NCBI GenBank assembly: GCA_947452005.1
Contig: CANGBC010000004.1
Span: 100,658-164,657, forward strand
Reading direction: 5' to 3'
Source: Beijerinckiaceae bacterium
GTDB taxonomy: Bacteria > Pseudomonadota > Alphaproteobacteria > Rhizobiales > Beijerinckiaceae
DNA: 64,000 nt
Shown: positions 26,515-33,608 of the stretch, one piece after another
Numbering within the stretch: position 1 is the stretch's first letter
How the letters are laid out: each line of letters begins with the position of its first letter
Made by a program: the position numbers and the translations under genes
Notes under the pieces: generated by a model
Databases searched by the model: none
What the model was told of the DNA's origin: nothing
Seen by the model: the letters and a program-made list of their open reading frames with translations, nothing else

Positions 26515-26540
26515 GGAACGATTGGCCGTGTCGCCCCGTT
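26515..26540 (+). promoter_or_regulatory. EcfG-type promoter for the first KGG protein
   Basis: GGAAC (26515-26519), 17-base spacer, CGTT (26537-26540); 34 bases before the ATG at 26574. It matches the alphaproteobacterial general-stress sigma factor consensus exactly. Confidence 0.88.
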
Positions 26541-26573
26541 ACTGGCGGGGTCACGAGCGAGGAGGATGACCTT

Positions 26574-26780
26574 ATGGAGCAGGAGCGGAAGTCGAACCGC
26601 GGTTTCGCATCGATGGATCGCGACAAGCAGCGGGAGATCGCACGCAAAGGTGGTCGCAGCGTTCCCAATGAGAAACGCAGCTTCTCCCAGAACCACCAGC
26701 TTGCGTCCGAAGCAGGACGCAAGGGTGGACATTCCTCTCATGGCAATCGGCGCACAAACACAAATCAAGACGCGAGCTGA
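26574..26780 (+). CDS. KGG-repeat general stress protein (short form)
   Basis: 68 aa from the ATG at 26574 after GAGGAGG. Strongly hydrophilic, with two KGG motifs: EIARKGGRSVPNEKRSF and SEAGRKGGHSSHG, separated by SFSQN. This is the stress-induced KGG family (E. coli YmdF/YciG, fungal Con-10). The function is not known; such proteins build up in stress and may be intrinsically disordered. A paralogue lies convergent to it at 26860-27138, and both have their own EcfG promoter and share one terminator. Confidence 0.88.
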   Translation: MEQERKSNRGFASMDRDKQREIARKGGRSVPNEKRSFSQNHQLASEAGRKGGHSSHGNRRTNTNQDAS

Positions 26781-26806
26781 TGTTTTTGACAGGTTTAAAA
26801 AAATGC

Positions 26807-26837
26807 AAAAGCGCCGCGGATGCCGCGGCGCTTTTTT
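26807..26837. terminator. bidirectional terminator between the two KGG genes
   Basis: 9-bp perfect stem (GCGCCGCGG / CCGCGGCGC), ATG loop, preceded by AAAA and followed by six T; usable by both converging genes. Confidence 0.93.
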
Positions 26838-26859
26838 CTTGAATGATCGGGCGGTGAAA

Positions 26860-27138
26860 TTATTCAGATGGCGGGAGTGCCGCCTTCTTGCCACCATGCG
26901 AGGCATGGCCACCCTTGCGACCCGCCGCAGAGGCGAGTTCGTGATTCTGGGAGAAGGAACGCTTGGACGGATTGACGTTCTGTCCGCCTTTCCGGCCAGC
27001 CTCAGCTGCGAGCGAAGGATTTTGAGAGAAGCTGCGCTTTTCATTGGGCACGCTCTCACCACCCTTGCGGGCGATTTCCTTCTGGCGCTCGGGGCTCATA
27101 GCGGCAAAACCGCGAAGGGACTTCTTTTTCTCTTCCAT
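26860..27138 (-). CDS. KGG-repeat general stress protein (long form)
   Basis: 92 aa from the ATG at 27138; an ATG at 27153 is 5 codons upstream, but the shorter start aligns with its paralogue (MEEKKKSLRGFAAMSPERQ versus MEQERKSNRGFASMDRDKQ). It has three KGG motifs where the paralogue has two: an extra SFSQNPSLAAEAGRKGG unit is inserted in the middle. The protein is hydrophilic, of unknown biochemical role, and probably made under stress, as an EcfG promoter lies upstream. Confidence 0.88.
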   Translation of the reverse strand: MEEKKKSLRGFAAMSPERQKEIARKGGESVPNEKRSFSQNPSLAAEAGRKGGQNVNPSKRSFSQNHELASAAGRKGGHASHGGKKAALPPSE

Positions 27139-27181
27139 GGCAGTGTCTCGCATTTTGTTGCGGTCAAGATGACATGAGTGA

Positions 27182-27207
27182 AACGCGAAGCATGCGCTTT
27201 GAGTTCC
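27182..27207 (-). promoter_or_regulatory. EcfG-type promoter for the second KGG protein
   Basis: On the minus strand GGAAC (27207-27203), 17-base spacer, CGTT (27185-27182); 44 bases before the ATG at 27138. Confidence 0.88.
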
Positions 27208-27260
27208 TGCAAAGTCGAAGTTTTTTCTAAAACTGCAAAGTTTTCTTCAAAACCGGAGCA

Positions 27261-27285
27261 GGAACTCTCGCAAGGCGCCCTCGTT
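27261..27285 (+). promoter_or_regulatory. EcfG-type promoter for the glycine-zipper lipoprotein
   Basis: GGAAC (27261-27265), 16-base spacer, CGTT (27282-27285); 39 bases before the GTG at 27324. Back to back with the promoter of the second KGG gene. Confidence 0.87.
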
Positions 27286-27323
27286 AGCGCTTCGTCTGAT
27301 GGCGTTGCCATGGAGGAAATCCG

Positions 27324-27590
27324 GTGAAAAAGCTTTTGATCGCTTCGACTTTCGCTTTGGCTCTGGCTGGCTGTGGCCCTGGCTATAATGACCGCACCCT
27401 GACAGGTGCCGCTTTGGGTGGCGTTACGGGCGCAGCCATTGGCGGGCTTGCCACAGGCACAGGCGGGGGCGCTGCCGCAGGTGCAGCCATTGGTGCCATT
27501 GGTGGCGCGGCCATTGGTGCAGCCTCAAGCCCACGCTATGACCGTTGCTACATTGACGATTATGGACGTGAAATCTGCCGTCGCTCATAA
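27324..27590 (+). CDS. glycine-zipper lipoprotein
   Basis: 88 aa from a GTG at 27324 after GAGG. Signal peptide with lipobox ALAGC (Cys17 as lipid attachment), then a run of GxxxG-type repeats (TGAALGGVTGAAIGGLATG and following) typical of glycine-zipper outer-membrane or stress proteins such as SlyB/OsmB relatives, and a short C-terminal part with two cysteines (RCYIDDYGREICRRS) that may form a disulphide. Probably anchored to an envelope membrane. It has its own EcfG promoter and a strong terminator, so it is a monocistronic stress gene. Confidence 0.87.
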   Translation: MKKLLIASTFALALAGCGPGYNDRTLTGAALGGVTGAAIGGLATGTGGGAAAGAAIGAIGGAAIGAASSPRYDRCYIDDYGREICRRS

Positions 27591-27601
27591 AAGTGATGTG
27601 A

Positions 27602-27637
27602 AATAAAAGGACGCCTCGCAGGAGGCGTCCTTTTATT
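27602..27637. terminator. bidirectional rho-independent terminator
   Basis: A 16-bp perfect stem (AATAAAAGGACGCCTC and its complement) with a GCAG loop; T-rich on both sides. Serves the lipoprotein gene and the convergent DUF892/small membrane protein unit. Confidence 0.93.
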
Positions 27638-27642
27638 GAATT

Positions 27643-27780
27643 TTACCGCACGCCGACCAAAAGCCAGAACCCAATTGCGACGGCCAGCAGCAGAATCACG
27701 CCAAGCGTCAGCGCAAGCCGCAGACCACCGCGCCCCTGACGGGCGCGGCGTGAATTGATGTTCAGCCGTGGCTTGCTCAT
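27643..27780 (-). CDS. 45-aa single-span membrane protein
   Basis: ATG at 27780 directly after the TAA of the DUF892 gene (no base between), ending with TAA at 27643. The N-terminal 22 residues are basic (MSKPRLNINSRRARQGRGG), followed by one hydrophobic helix (LALTLGVILLLAVAIGFWLL) and a three-residue end. By the positive-inside rule the basic part is cytoplasmic. Too short for routine gene finders. Its position gives translational coupling to the DUF892 gene and therefore stress control by the EcfG promoter at 28311-28335. Confidence 0.7.
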   Translation of the reverse strand: MSKPRLNINSRRARQGRGGLRLALTLGVILLLAVAIGFWLLVGVR

Positions 27781-28275
27781 TTATTGCGCGGCCGACTGAT
27801 TGACCCGTTTCATGGCCAGCTCACTTAGCAGCTTGTCGGTTTTCTTTTCTTCGTCGAGTGTCTGCTGCAAAAGCTTGACCGCGTTTTTCAGGCCCAGCTG
27901 CTGGGCCCAGGCGATGAGTGTGCCGTAGCGGGCAATTTCATAATGCTCGACGGTCTGGGCTGCAGCCAGCATGCCTGCGTCGCGCAGTTCCGGGTCTTCC
28001 ACTTCATCCATAATGTCTTTGGCTTCGGCAATAATGCCATCCATCGCCTCGCAACGTACCGCACGGGCGGGTGTCTGGCATTCCTCAAAGACCTGTTCGA
28101 GACGCTCGATCTGACCTTCCGTTTCTTCGCGGTGTTTTTCAAACGCCTGTTTGAGTTCGGGCGTTTGCGCCTGTTTGATCATTTTGGGCAGGCTGCGCAG
28201 GATGAGTTTTTCGGCGTAAAAAATATCTTTCAGCGTGTGGAGAAAGAGGTCGTCCATTGATTTGACGGCAGCCAT
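27781..28275 (-). CDS. DUF892 ferritin-like protein (YciE/YciF type)
   Basis: 164 aa from the ATG at 28275 after AAGGAGCG. All-helical, with the DUF892 pattern: MDDLFLHTLKDIFYAEKLIL, KHREETEGQIERLEQVF, and VEHYEIARYGTLIAWAQ, where Glu and His residues could form a di-iron site as in YciF. Members are stress-induced in enterobacteria and many soil bacteria; the exact function is unknown. It is preceded by an EcfG promoter that lies between it and ligD, and followed by the coupled 45-aa membrane protein. Confidence 0.9.
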   Translation of the reverse strand: MAAVKSMDDLFLHTLKDIFYAEKLILRSLPKMIKQAQTPELKQAFEKHREETEGQIERLEQVFEECQTPARAVRCEAMDGIIAEAKDIMDEVEDPELRDAGMLAAAQTVEHYEIARYGTLIAWAQQLGLKNAVKLLQQTLDEEKKTDKLLSELAMKRVNQSAAQ

Positions 28276-28310
28276 GATGCGCTCCTTGAGTGATGGCAAA
28301 GGCGCTCCAC

Positions 28311-28335
28311 AACGGGCAGGCCAGTGTGAAGTTCC
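28311..28335 (-). promoter_or_regulatory. EcfG-type promoter for the DUF892 unit
   Basis: On the minus strand GGAAC (28335-28331), 16-base spacer, CGTT (28314-28311); 36 bases before the ATG at 28275, and just after the ligD stop. Confidence 0.88.
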
Positions 28336-28340
28336 GGCTC

Positions 28341-30845
28341 TCACGCTTTGCGCGCCCGCTTGGCTTGCGCGCGCTTTTGCAGCTCAGGCAATTTTTGTTT
28401 GATGCGGAAGAAGCCAGCCCAAGGATCCTCTTTTGCAAAAGCCAGGCGTCTCCCAATATTGAGCAATGTAAAATGATCGCCGCTGCGCAGATCATCCAGT
28501 TCATCAAAATCCACGGGCGTTGAAACACCGCAGCTCGGCCGCGCCCGGGTGGACCATGCGCCCACCGCAGTCGCACCGCGCCCATTGCGCAAATAATCAA
28601 TATAAATACGCCCGCGCCGTTTGGCCTTCGACATGGTGGCGATATAGGCCGCAGGCTGATCCGCCGCCATATGCTCAGCCAATGTGCGGCAGAAAGCTTT
28701 GGTTGAGTCCCAATCGCCTGACGGCGTCAGGGGCATGACAATATGCAATCCCTTGCCACCGGTTGTTTTGCAAAAGCACGTGAGCTTCATCGCTTTGAGG
28801 CGGTCGCGAATATCACGCGCAGCCGTGGTGAGGGCGGACCAAGGGACGTCCTCGCTCGGATCCAGATCAAGCGTGAGGCGATCAGGATGATCGAGATCGC
28901 GGGCTGTCGCGCCCCAGGGGTGAATTTCCAACGCGCTGGCTTGCACAAGACCGATCAGTCCCTCGAGCGAGGAAATGCCAACGAGGCTTTCCTTGTCGTG
29001 CGGGTCTTTGACGGGTTCAATGGCGCTCGACATGCCGTCCCACGCATGTTTCTGGAAAAAACATGTGTGGTCTATGCCTGTCGGGCAGCGCACCAGTGCG
29101 AGAGGGCGATGGATGATGTGCTTGTCGATCTGCGGCCAGATGCTCGCATAATAATCAGCCAGCGCTTCTTTGGTGATGCCAGCCTCTTGCCATAAAATGC
29201 GATCAGGATGGGTGAGCGGAAAACGCTTTGGCACAGGCGTGTTTTTCGTGCTGCGTGGTGTGGGGGCCGCCTCCTCACGGATGATCTCGCGCGGGTCTTT
29301 GTCTTCGCGCAATCCTTTGAACGAGGCTTGTCGCAGGAGACCGCCACCTGTCCAGCCACGAAACTCAACTTCCGCGACGCGCGTGGGCGGAGCCCAGATG
29401 ACATTTTTGCGCAGCTCCGTGGGCACATGTGCCAAAGGGGCATGCGCGGTTTTGTCGTGGTTCAGCTCTTTGAAAAGGTCTTTGGCCAGTGTTGTCGAAA
29501 AGCCCGTTCCGACACGTCCGGCAAACACCAGATCTTGGCCTTCATAATAGGCCATGAGCAGCGAGCCGATGGTTTTGCTGGCCGCAGTGGAGGGCGAAAA
29601 GCCGATGACCACGAATTCCTGCTGATGCGCACATTTGGCTTTCAGCCATTCGGCGCCACGCCCTGAACGATAGGGGGCATCGATCCGCTTGGAGACAATG
29701 CCTTCCGCGCTCAGGCGGCAGACATGTTTCAGCATCAAGCTGCCATCTTCAGAAAAATGTTCGCTCAGGCGCAGCACGCCTGTTTTGTGATCGGATAAAA
29801 TATGTTCAAGCGCCGCCTTGCGCTCGCGCAAGGGTAAGGGGCGAAGATCATGGCCATCGAGATAGAGCAGATCGAACAGATAATAGACGAGTGTGTCATC
29901 GCGGCCTGATTTCAGCGCCTGCTGCAATCCTGAAAAGTCGCTAATGCCCTTGTCGTCTTCGATGACGATTTCGCCATCGACAATAGCATTTGTCACAGGC
30001 AGGGCTGCAAGCGCTTGTGCGATGGGTTTGAATTTATGCGTCCAGTCGAGCCCTTTGCGCGTGCGCAAGAGGGCGTTGCCTCGCGCAACTGCGCCCTGCA
30101 TGCGGTAGCCATCAAATTTGATTTCGTGAATCCATTTCGGGCCGGCGGGTGGCGTCTCGGTGAGCATGGCCAGTTGCGGCGCGATAAAGTCAGGCAGCGG
30201 CGCTTTTTTCGCGTCTTTTGGCACGGCTTTGGTGACGGGGGCCGATGACCAGACACGGCTTGTCGCATCCGTGCCAATCTCGTCAATGCTGCGCCCTGTC
30301 TCAACGGAGAGCGGTTGATCCTCCAGAATATCGGGATCATCAGTACTGCGCGCCGCATCGTCGTCACTTTTGATCAGCAACCAGTTTTCATGTTTGTCTT
30401 TGGCCTTGCGGCGCATGCGCACCAGGTGCCAGCGGCCTGTCAGCTTTTCGCCATGCAGCGAAAAATCCAGATGGCCTTTGTCATATCCTTTCTGCGGGTC
30501 GCCTTCCGGCAGCCAGGTGCCGCGATCCCATAGCATGACAGATCCGCCGCCATATTCGCCTTTCGGAATCGTGCCTTCAAATCGGCCATAATCGAGGGGG
30601 TGATCCTCGACATGGACGGCGAGACGCTTCTCGCCTGCCACAAGACTTGGGCCTTTGGCGACAGCCCAGCTTTTCAGCACGCCATCCAGTTCCAGACGAA
30701 AATCATAATGCAGTCGCGTCGCCGCATGTTTCTGAATGACGAAACTGAGCGCTTTGGTCTTGCTCGCGCGCGCCACTTTGCCACGTGGCTCGCGCGTGGC
30801 GTGAAAATCACGCTTGGCATGATAGGCCTCAAGCGAGCCTGCCAT
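28341..30845 (-). CDS. ligD: non-homologous end-joining DNA ligase LigD (PE-LIG-POL)
   Basis: 834 aa, ATG at 30845 after GGAGG. Three domains in order: 3'-phosphoesterase (about 30-200; LHYDFRLELDGVLKSWAVAK), ATP-dependent ligase (about 215-520; active-site Lys243 in EIKFDGYR, then VDGEIVI, GIVSKRID, EWLKAKC), and primase-polymerase (about 540-834; DLDPSEDVPW with the metal-binding aspartates). This is the domain order of Rhizobiales and Bradyrhizobium LigD. With Ku it repairs double-strand breaks in non-replicating or desiccated cells. It lies 12 bp after ku in one operon, which starts at an EcfG promoter. Confidence 0.95.
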   Translation of the reverse strand: MAGSLEAYHAKRDFHATREPRGKVARASKTKALSFVIQKHAATRLHYDFRLELDGVLKSWAVAKGPSLVAGEKRLAVHVEDHPLDYGRFEGTIPKGEYGGGSVMLWDRGTWLPEGDPQKGYDKGHLDFSLHGEKLTGRWHLVRMRRKAKDKHENWLLIKSDDDAARSTDDPDILEDQPLSVETGRSIDEIGTDATSRVWSSAPVTKAVPKDAKKAPLPDFIAPQLAMLTETPPAGPKWIHEIKFDGYRMQGAVARGNALLRTRKGLDWTHKFKPIAQALAALPVTNAIVDGEIVIEDDKGISDFSGLQQALKSGRDDTLVYYLFDLLYLDGHDLRPLPLRERKAALEHILSDHKTGVLRLSEHFSEDGSLMLKHVCRLSAEGIVSKRIDAPYRSGRGAEWLKAKCAHQQEFVVIGFSPSTAASKTIGSLLMAYYEGQDLVFAGRVGTGFSTTLAKDLFKELNHDKTAHAPLAHVPTELRKNVIWAPPTRVAEVEFRGWTGGGLLRQASFKGLREDKDPREIIREEAAPTPRSTKNTPVPKRFPLTHPDRILWQEAGITKEALADYYASIWPQIDKHIIHRPLALVRCPTGIDHTCFFQKHAWDGMSSAIEPVKDPHDKESLVGISSLEGLIGLVQASALEIHPWGATARDLDHPDRLTLDLDPSEDVPWSALTTAARDIRDRLKAMKLTCFCKTTGGKGLHIVMPLTPSGDWDSTKAFCRTLAEHMAADQPAAYIATMSKAKRRGRIYIDYLRNGRGATAVGAWSTRARPSCGVSTPVDFDELDDLRSGDHFTLLNIGRRLAFAKEDPWAGFFRIKQKLPELQKRAQAKRARKA

Positions 30846-30857
30846 TCAGCGCCTCCG

Positions 30858-31775
30858 CTAGCTCGCCTTGCGCTTGCGCGCAGATGTGCGCGCGGCGGAT
30901 TTACCGCCGCGTTGTGCAGGCGTCTTTGGCGGCGGCGCGGGTATGGCGCGTTGTGTGCTGCGCCGTGCAGAGCCTGGCGCGCGTTTGCCGGCCTCCGCGC
31001 CTTCCGCTTCGATGGAGCGACGCAAGGCATCCATAAGATTGACAATCTTGGTCTGCTTGGCGGCCTGGGGCGCTTCAATGGGCTGGCCAGCGCGTTTGGC
31101 GCGGATCAAATCGACAACCGCATCCTGATAGCGATCTTTGAACCTCTCGGGCTCAAAATGCCCGTTCTTCGTGTCGATGATGTGATTGGCGAGATCAACC
31201 AGTTCCGGGGCGACGGCTGTATCTTCGATCTCGTCGAAATAGGCACCATCATCGCGCACTTCATAGTCGTAGCGCAGCGTGGTGGCCATCAAGCCTTTGC
31301 CGCGCGGCTCGATCATGAGGATACGCTCACGGCGAAACAGAACCACCCGCGCCAGACCCACGACATTGCGCCGCTTCATGGCTTCCCGGATCACGGCAAA
31401 AGCCTCTTCGCCGACTTTGTCATCCGGGGCGATATAGTAATGCGTGTCGAAATAGACTTCATCGACATCCGAGCGGGGGACGAAAGATTCAATATCGATT
31501 GTATGTGTGCTTTCCAGCGCCACGCTTTCCAATTCGTCGTCATTCACCGGCACATATTCGCCCTTGGCAATTTCATAGCCGCGCGTACGCTCGCTGGTGT
31601 CAACGACTTCACCCGTAATTGCGTCCACATATTGTTGCTTGAGGCGGTGATGGGTTTCTTTGTTGATCAGGTGAAACGACACGCGCTCGCTTGTGCTGGC
31701 GGCGGGGAAGAGCGCCACGGGGCAGGAGACAAGGGACAGTTTCAGATAACCCTTCCAATTCGCCCGTGGCGCCAT
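30858..31775 (-). CDS. ku: non-homologous end-joining protein Ku
   Basis: 305 aa, ATG at 31775 after GAGGGAGGA. The core ring domain covers residues 1-230 (WKGYLKLSLVSCPVALFPA, YEIAKGEYVPVNDDELE, RVVLFRRERILMIEPRGKGL). The C-terminal tail from about 235 is basic and rich in Ala, Pro, Arg and Lys, as in Ku proteins that have extra DNA-binding tails. Ku encircles DNA ends and recruits LigD. The gene precedes ligD by 12 bp, and an EcfG promoter lies 28 bases upstream of its start, so end joining is tied to the general stress response here. Confidence 0.95.
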   Translation of the reverse strand: MAPRANWKGYLKLSLVSCPVALFPAASTSERVSFHLINKETHHRLKQQYVDAITGEVVDTSERTRGYEIAKGEYVPVNDDELESVALESTHTIDIESFVPRSDVDEVYFDTHYYIAPDDKVGEEAFAVIREAMKRRNVVGLARVVLFRRERILMIEPRGKGLMATTLRYDYEVRDDGAYFDEIEDTAVAPELVDLANHIIDTKNGHFEPERFKDRYQDAVVDLIRAKRAGQPIEAPQAAKQTKIVNLMDALRRSIEAEGAEAGKRAPGSARRSTQRAIPAPPPKTPAQRGGKSAARTSARKRKAS

Positions 31776-31802
31776 GCTTTCCTCCCTCTTTGGGTGGAGG
31801 CA

Positions 31803-31827
31803 AACGCGGTTGCGATGGGGCGGTTCC
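31803..31827 (-). promoter_or_regulatory. EcfG-type promoter for ku-ligD
   Basis: On the minus strand GGAAC (31827-31823), 16-base spacer, CGTT (31806-31803). The expected transcript would have a leader of about 20 bases that contains the ku SD. Confidence 0.88.
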
Positions 31828-31844
31828 TGCGGCGATGATGCACT

Positions 31845-31869
31845 GGAACCCGCCTTGATGGGTGACGTT
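31845..31869 (+). promoter_or_regulatory. EcfG-type promoter of a candidate small RNA
   Basis: GGAAC (31845-31849), 16-base spacer, CGTT (31866-31869), divergent from the ku promoter. No supported ORF follows before the terminator at 31945-31983. Confidence 0.82.
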
Positions 31870-31875
31870 TGGCCT

Positions 31876-31983
31876 TGCGCACAGCGTGCCCGTCCCCTCC
31901 CGGTTTCGCTTGGCGCATCAAAAGAGACGTGGTGGAGAGAGATGGACCCACGATGGCTGCCCCTGCCATCGTGGGTCTTTTTT
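31876..31983 (+). ncRNA. candidate stress-induced small RNA, about 108 nt
   Basis: Bounded upstream by an exact EcfG promoter (start of transcription expected a few bases after 31869) and downstream by a strong terminator. The interval contains pyrimidine-rich CCCGTCCCCTCCCGG, which could pair with SD sequences of target mRNAs. No convincing ORF: an ATG at 31942 opens a frame through the terminator stem into the next gene. Caulobacter has a known EcfG-dependent small RNA (GsrN) acting in the general stress response; similarity in sequence was not tested. Confidence 0.5.
31945..31983 (+). terminator. rho-independent terminator without a protein gene in front
   Basis: 12-13-bp perfect stem (GACCCACGATGG / CCATCGTGGGTC) and six T. 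It has a T-run only on the plus strand. A further EcfG promoter lies just behind it. Confidence 0.9.
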
Positions 31984-32009
31984 GTGCGTCTTTGCTCTGT
32001 CGTGGAAGC

Positions 32010-32034
32010 GGAACATTATCGTGCGACAGCGGTT
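32010..32034 (+). promoter_or_regulatory. EcfG-type promoter for the DUF3309 gene
   Basis: GGAAC (32010-32014), 16-base spacer, GGTT (32031-32034); 25 bases before the ATG at 32059. The -10 has one mismatch to CGTT. Confidence 0.75.
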
Positions 32035-32058
32035 GGTTTGGCATTCGGAGACCCGCTC

Positions 32059-32217
32059 ATGCCACTTGGAACCATCCTGCTCGTCATTCTCATTTTGCTT
32101 CTGATTGGTGCAGTTCCGTCTTGGCCCCACAGTCGTGGCTGGGGCTATGGGCCGTCTGGCATTCTGGGCGTTGTGCTCGTCATTGTGGTCATCATGCTAC
32201 TGATGGGCCGCTTGTAG
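32059..32217 (+). CDS. DUF3309 small membrane protein
   Basis: 52 aa (MPLGTILLVILILLLIGAVP...), ATG at 32059. Two hydrophobic helices joined by the conserved WPHSRGWGYGPSGILG loop that defines DUF3309, ending MGRL. Common in Rhizobiales, where copies often lie near stress genes; function unknown. The frame is open upstream to 31774 but would run through a terminator, so the short form is right. It has its own EcfG promoter and a terminator 10 bases after the stop. Confidence 0.88.
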   Translation: MPLGTILLVILILLLIGAVPSWPHSRGWGYGPSGILGVVLVIVVIMLLMGRL

Positions 32218-32222
32218 ATTGC

Positions 32223-32256
32223 AAAAAAAAGCCCCGCTCAGCGGGGCTTTTGGTTT
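32223..32256. terminator. bidirectional terminator between DUF3309 and phyR
   Basis: GCCCCGC / GCGGGGC stem with TCA loop, preceded by A8 and followed by TTTTGGTTTT. Confidence 0.9.
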
Positions 32257-32272
32257 TGGCGGGTGCAGTTTT

Positions 32273-33085
32273 TCAGATCGCTTTTTCCTGATCGGCGCGC
32301 CGTGAGCGGCGATTAAAAAACAGCGCTTGCGAAATGACGGCTTTGAGCGAGTCCACGCCAAATGGTTTGGTGATGAGAAAGGCAGGTTCAGGTGGCTGGC
32401 CGGTCAGGAAGCGTTCGGGATAAGCGGTGATGAAAATCACCGGCACTTCCATATTGCCCAAGATCTGATTGACCGCCTCGAGCCCGGACGACCCGTCAGC
32501 CAATTGAATGTCGGCCAGAATGAGCCCGGGCTTTTTGGTCTCGATGCTTTTGACGGCTTCCTTATGGGTGCGGGCAATGCCGATGACATGGTGACCCAAC
32601 TCTTCGACTAAAGTCTGAAGATCAAGCGCAATGAAGGGTTCGTCTTCGATGATCAGTACTTCGGTGCGGATCTGGTCTGCAATTTCCTTGCTGGCGGCAT
32701 CAATCAGGGCGCCGGCCTCAACAGGTGAGCAATCCAGCGTTTTCGCCACTTCGCCTGTGTCAAACCCCTCAAGCGAGGACAGCAAAAAAGCGATGCGCGG
32801 GCGCAAAGAAATGGCGTCGAGGCTGCGCCGCGCGCCCGCCTCATCGGCGACCGGGGCCTGACCTTCCGTATGGTCATTGATAGGCGCTGCCGCCCAGACC
32901 TTCAGAAACACTCGGTACAGCGCTGTACGCGCATCGGTCTGGGTCTGGAACGAAGCCGGGTCCGTGACAATTGTCTCAAGGGTGGCAAGCACATAGGCGT
33001 CACCACTTGTCTGGCTGCCAGAGAGTGCGCGGGCAAAACGCCGCAAATAGGGAATGTGCGAGGAGATCGCCTGCGAAACCGACAT
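32273..33085 (-). CDS. phyR: general stress response regulator PhyR
   Basis: 270 aa. The N-terminal half (1-135) is a sigma-like domain resembling an ECF sigma factor (SHIPYLRRFARALSGSQTSG, and region-4-like RPRIAFLLSSLEGFDTGEVA); the C-terminal half is a receiver with the phospho-acceptor Asp in LILADIQLADGSSGLEA and the conserved Lys in ITKPFGVDSL. When phosphorylated, PhyR binds the anti-sigma factor NepR and frees EcfG. It is divergent from nepR-ecfG, the usual alphaproteobacterial arrangement. The PhyK-type HWE kinase often found nearby is not in this window. Confidence 0.95.
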   Translation of the reverse strand: MSVSQAISSHIPYLRRFARALSGSQTSGDAYVLATLETIVTDPASFQTQTDARTALYRVFLKVWAAAPINDHTEGQAPVADEAGARRSLDAISLRPRIAFLLSSLEGFDTGEVAKTLDCSPVEAGALIDAASKEIADQIRTEVLIIEDEPFIALDLQTLVEELGHHVIGIARTHKEAVKSIETKKPGLILADIQLADGSSGLEAVNQILGNMEVPVIFITAYPERFLTGQPPEPAFLITKPFGVDSLKAVISQALFFNRRSRRADQEKAI

Positions 33086-33129
33086 GCTGCCACTGCCCCT
33101 ACTGGATGAACTAAGCCGTGTGTTTATCT

Positions 33130-33154
33130 AACCCCAAAAAGCCCGTTAGGTTCC
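33130..33154 (-). promoter_or_regulatory. EcfG-type promoter for phyR
   Basis: On the minus strand GGAAC (33154-33150), 16-base spacer, GGTT (33133-33130); 45 bases before the phyR ATG. It indicates positive feedback. Confidence 0.78.
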
Positions 33155-33164
33155 AGTCCTCGAT

Positions 33165-33190
33165 GGAACTTGCTCCCAGCTTCGTGCGTT
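33165..33190 (+). promoter_or_regulatory. EcfG-type promoter for nepR-ecfG
   Basis: GGAAC (33165-33169), 17-base spacer, CGTT (33187-33190), an exact match, 80 bases before the nepR ATG. It would give autoregulation of the sigma factor. Confidence 0.88.
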
Positions 33191-33269
33191 GAGCTCTGAC
33201 TGACCAATGCTGAAGGGGACTGGCAAAGGGCCGCCGCACGGAGCATCCTGCGCCAGGGGGATTAAAAGC

Positions 33270-33608
33270 ATGGACGACAAAAGCAGAACCAGGAAGAAGC
33301 CAAGCGCCATTTTGGCGCGGCCCGCACAAGCGCCCAGTGGGCGCGGAGCCGCCACGCCTGCCGCATCCGGGCCACCCACTCATCTGGCGGCTCAGGCTCT
33401 GCCTGAGAAAGCAGCAGAGCAGATGCAATTCATTGAAGACGGCCCAACGTTAACGGCGCCAAACGTGAAGGTCTATATCGAACGGCAATTGAAGTCCGTC
33501 TATGACGACGTGCTCAACCAGCCCATCCCTGACCGTTTCCTTGAACTCTTGAACGCGCTCGATGAGACCGCGACGGGCGACAAGCCCAAATCAGAGGACA
33601 AAGAGTGA
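33270..33608 (+). CDS. nepR: anti-sigma factor NepR
   Basis: 112 aa from the ATG at 33270. The first 60 residues are basic and proline/alanine-rich with no motif. The C-terminal half has the NepR signature, two helices in VKVYIERQLKSVYDDVLNQ and PIPDRFLELLNALDE. NepR holds EcfG inactive until phosphorylated PhyR takes it away. It overlaps ecfG by 4 bp (GTGA), so the anti-sigma factor and sigma factor are made in a fixed ratio. Confidence 0.92.
   Translation: MDDKSRTRKKPSAILARPAQAPSGRGAATPAASGPPTHLAAQALPEKAAEQMQFIEDGPTLTAPNVKVYIERQLKSVYDDVLNQPIPDRFLELLNALDETATGDKPKSEDKE

Noticed and set aside
31942..32058. N-terminal extension of the DUF3309 protein from an ATG at 31942
   Set aside because: It would run through a strong terminator and an EcfG promoter, and the DUF3309 family starts at MPLGTI, matching the ATG at 32059.
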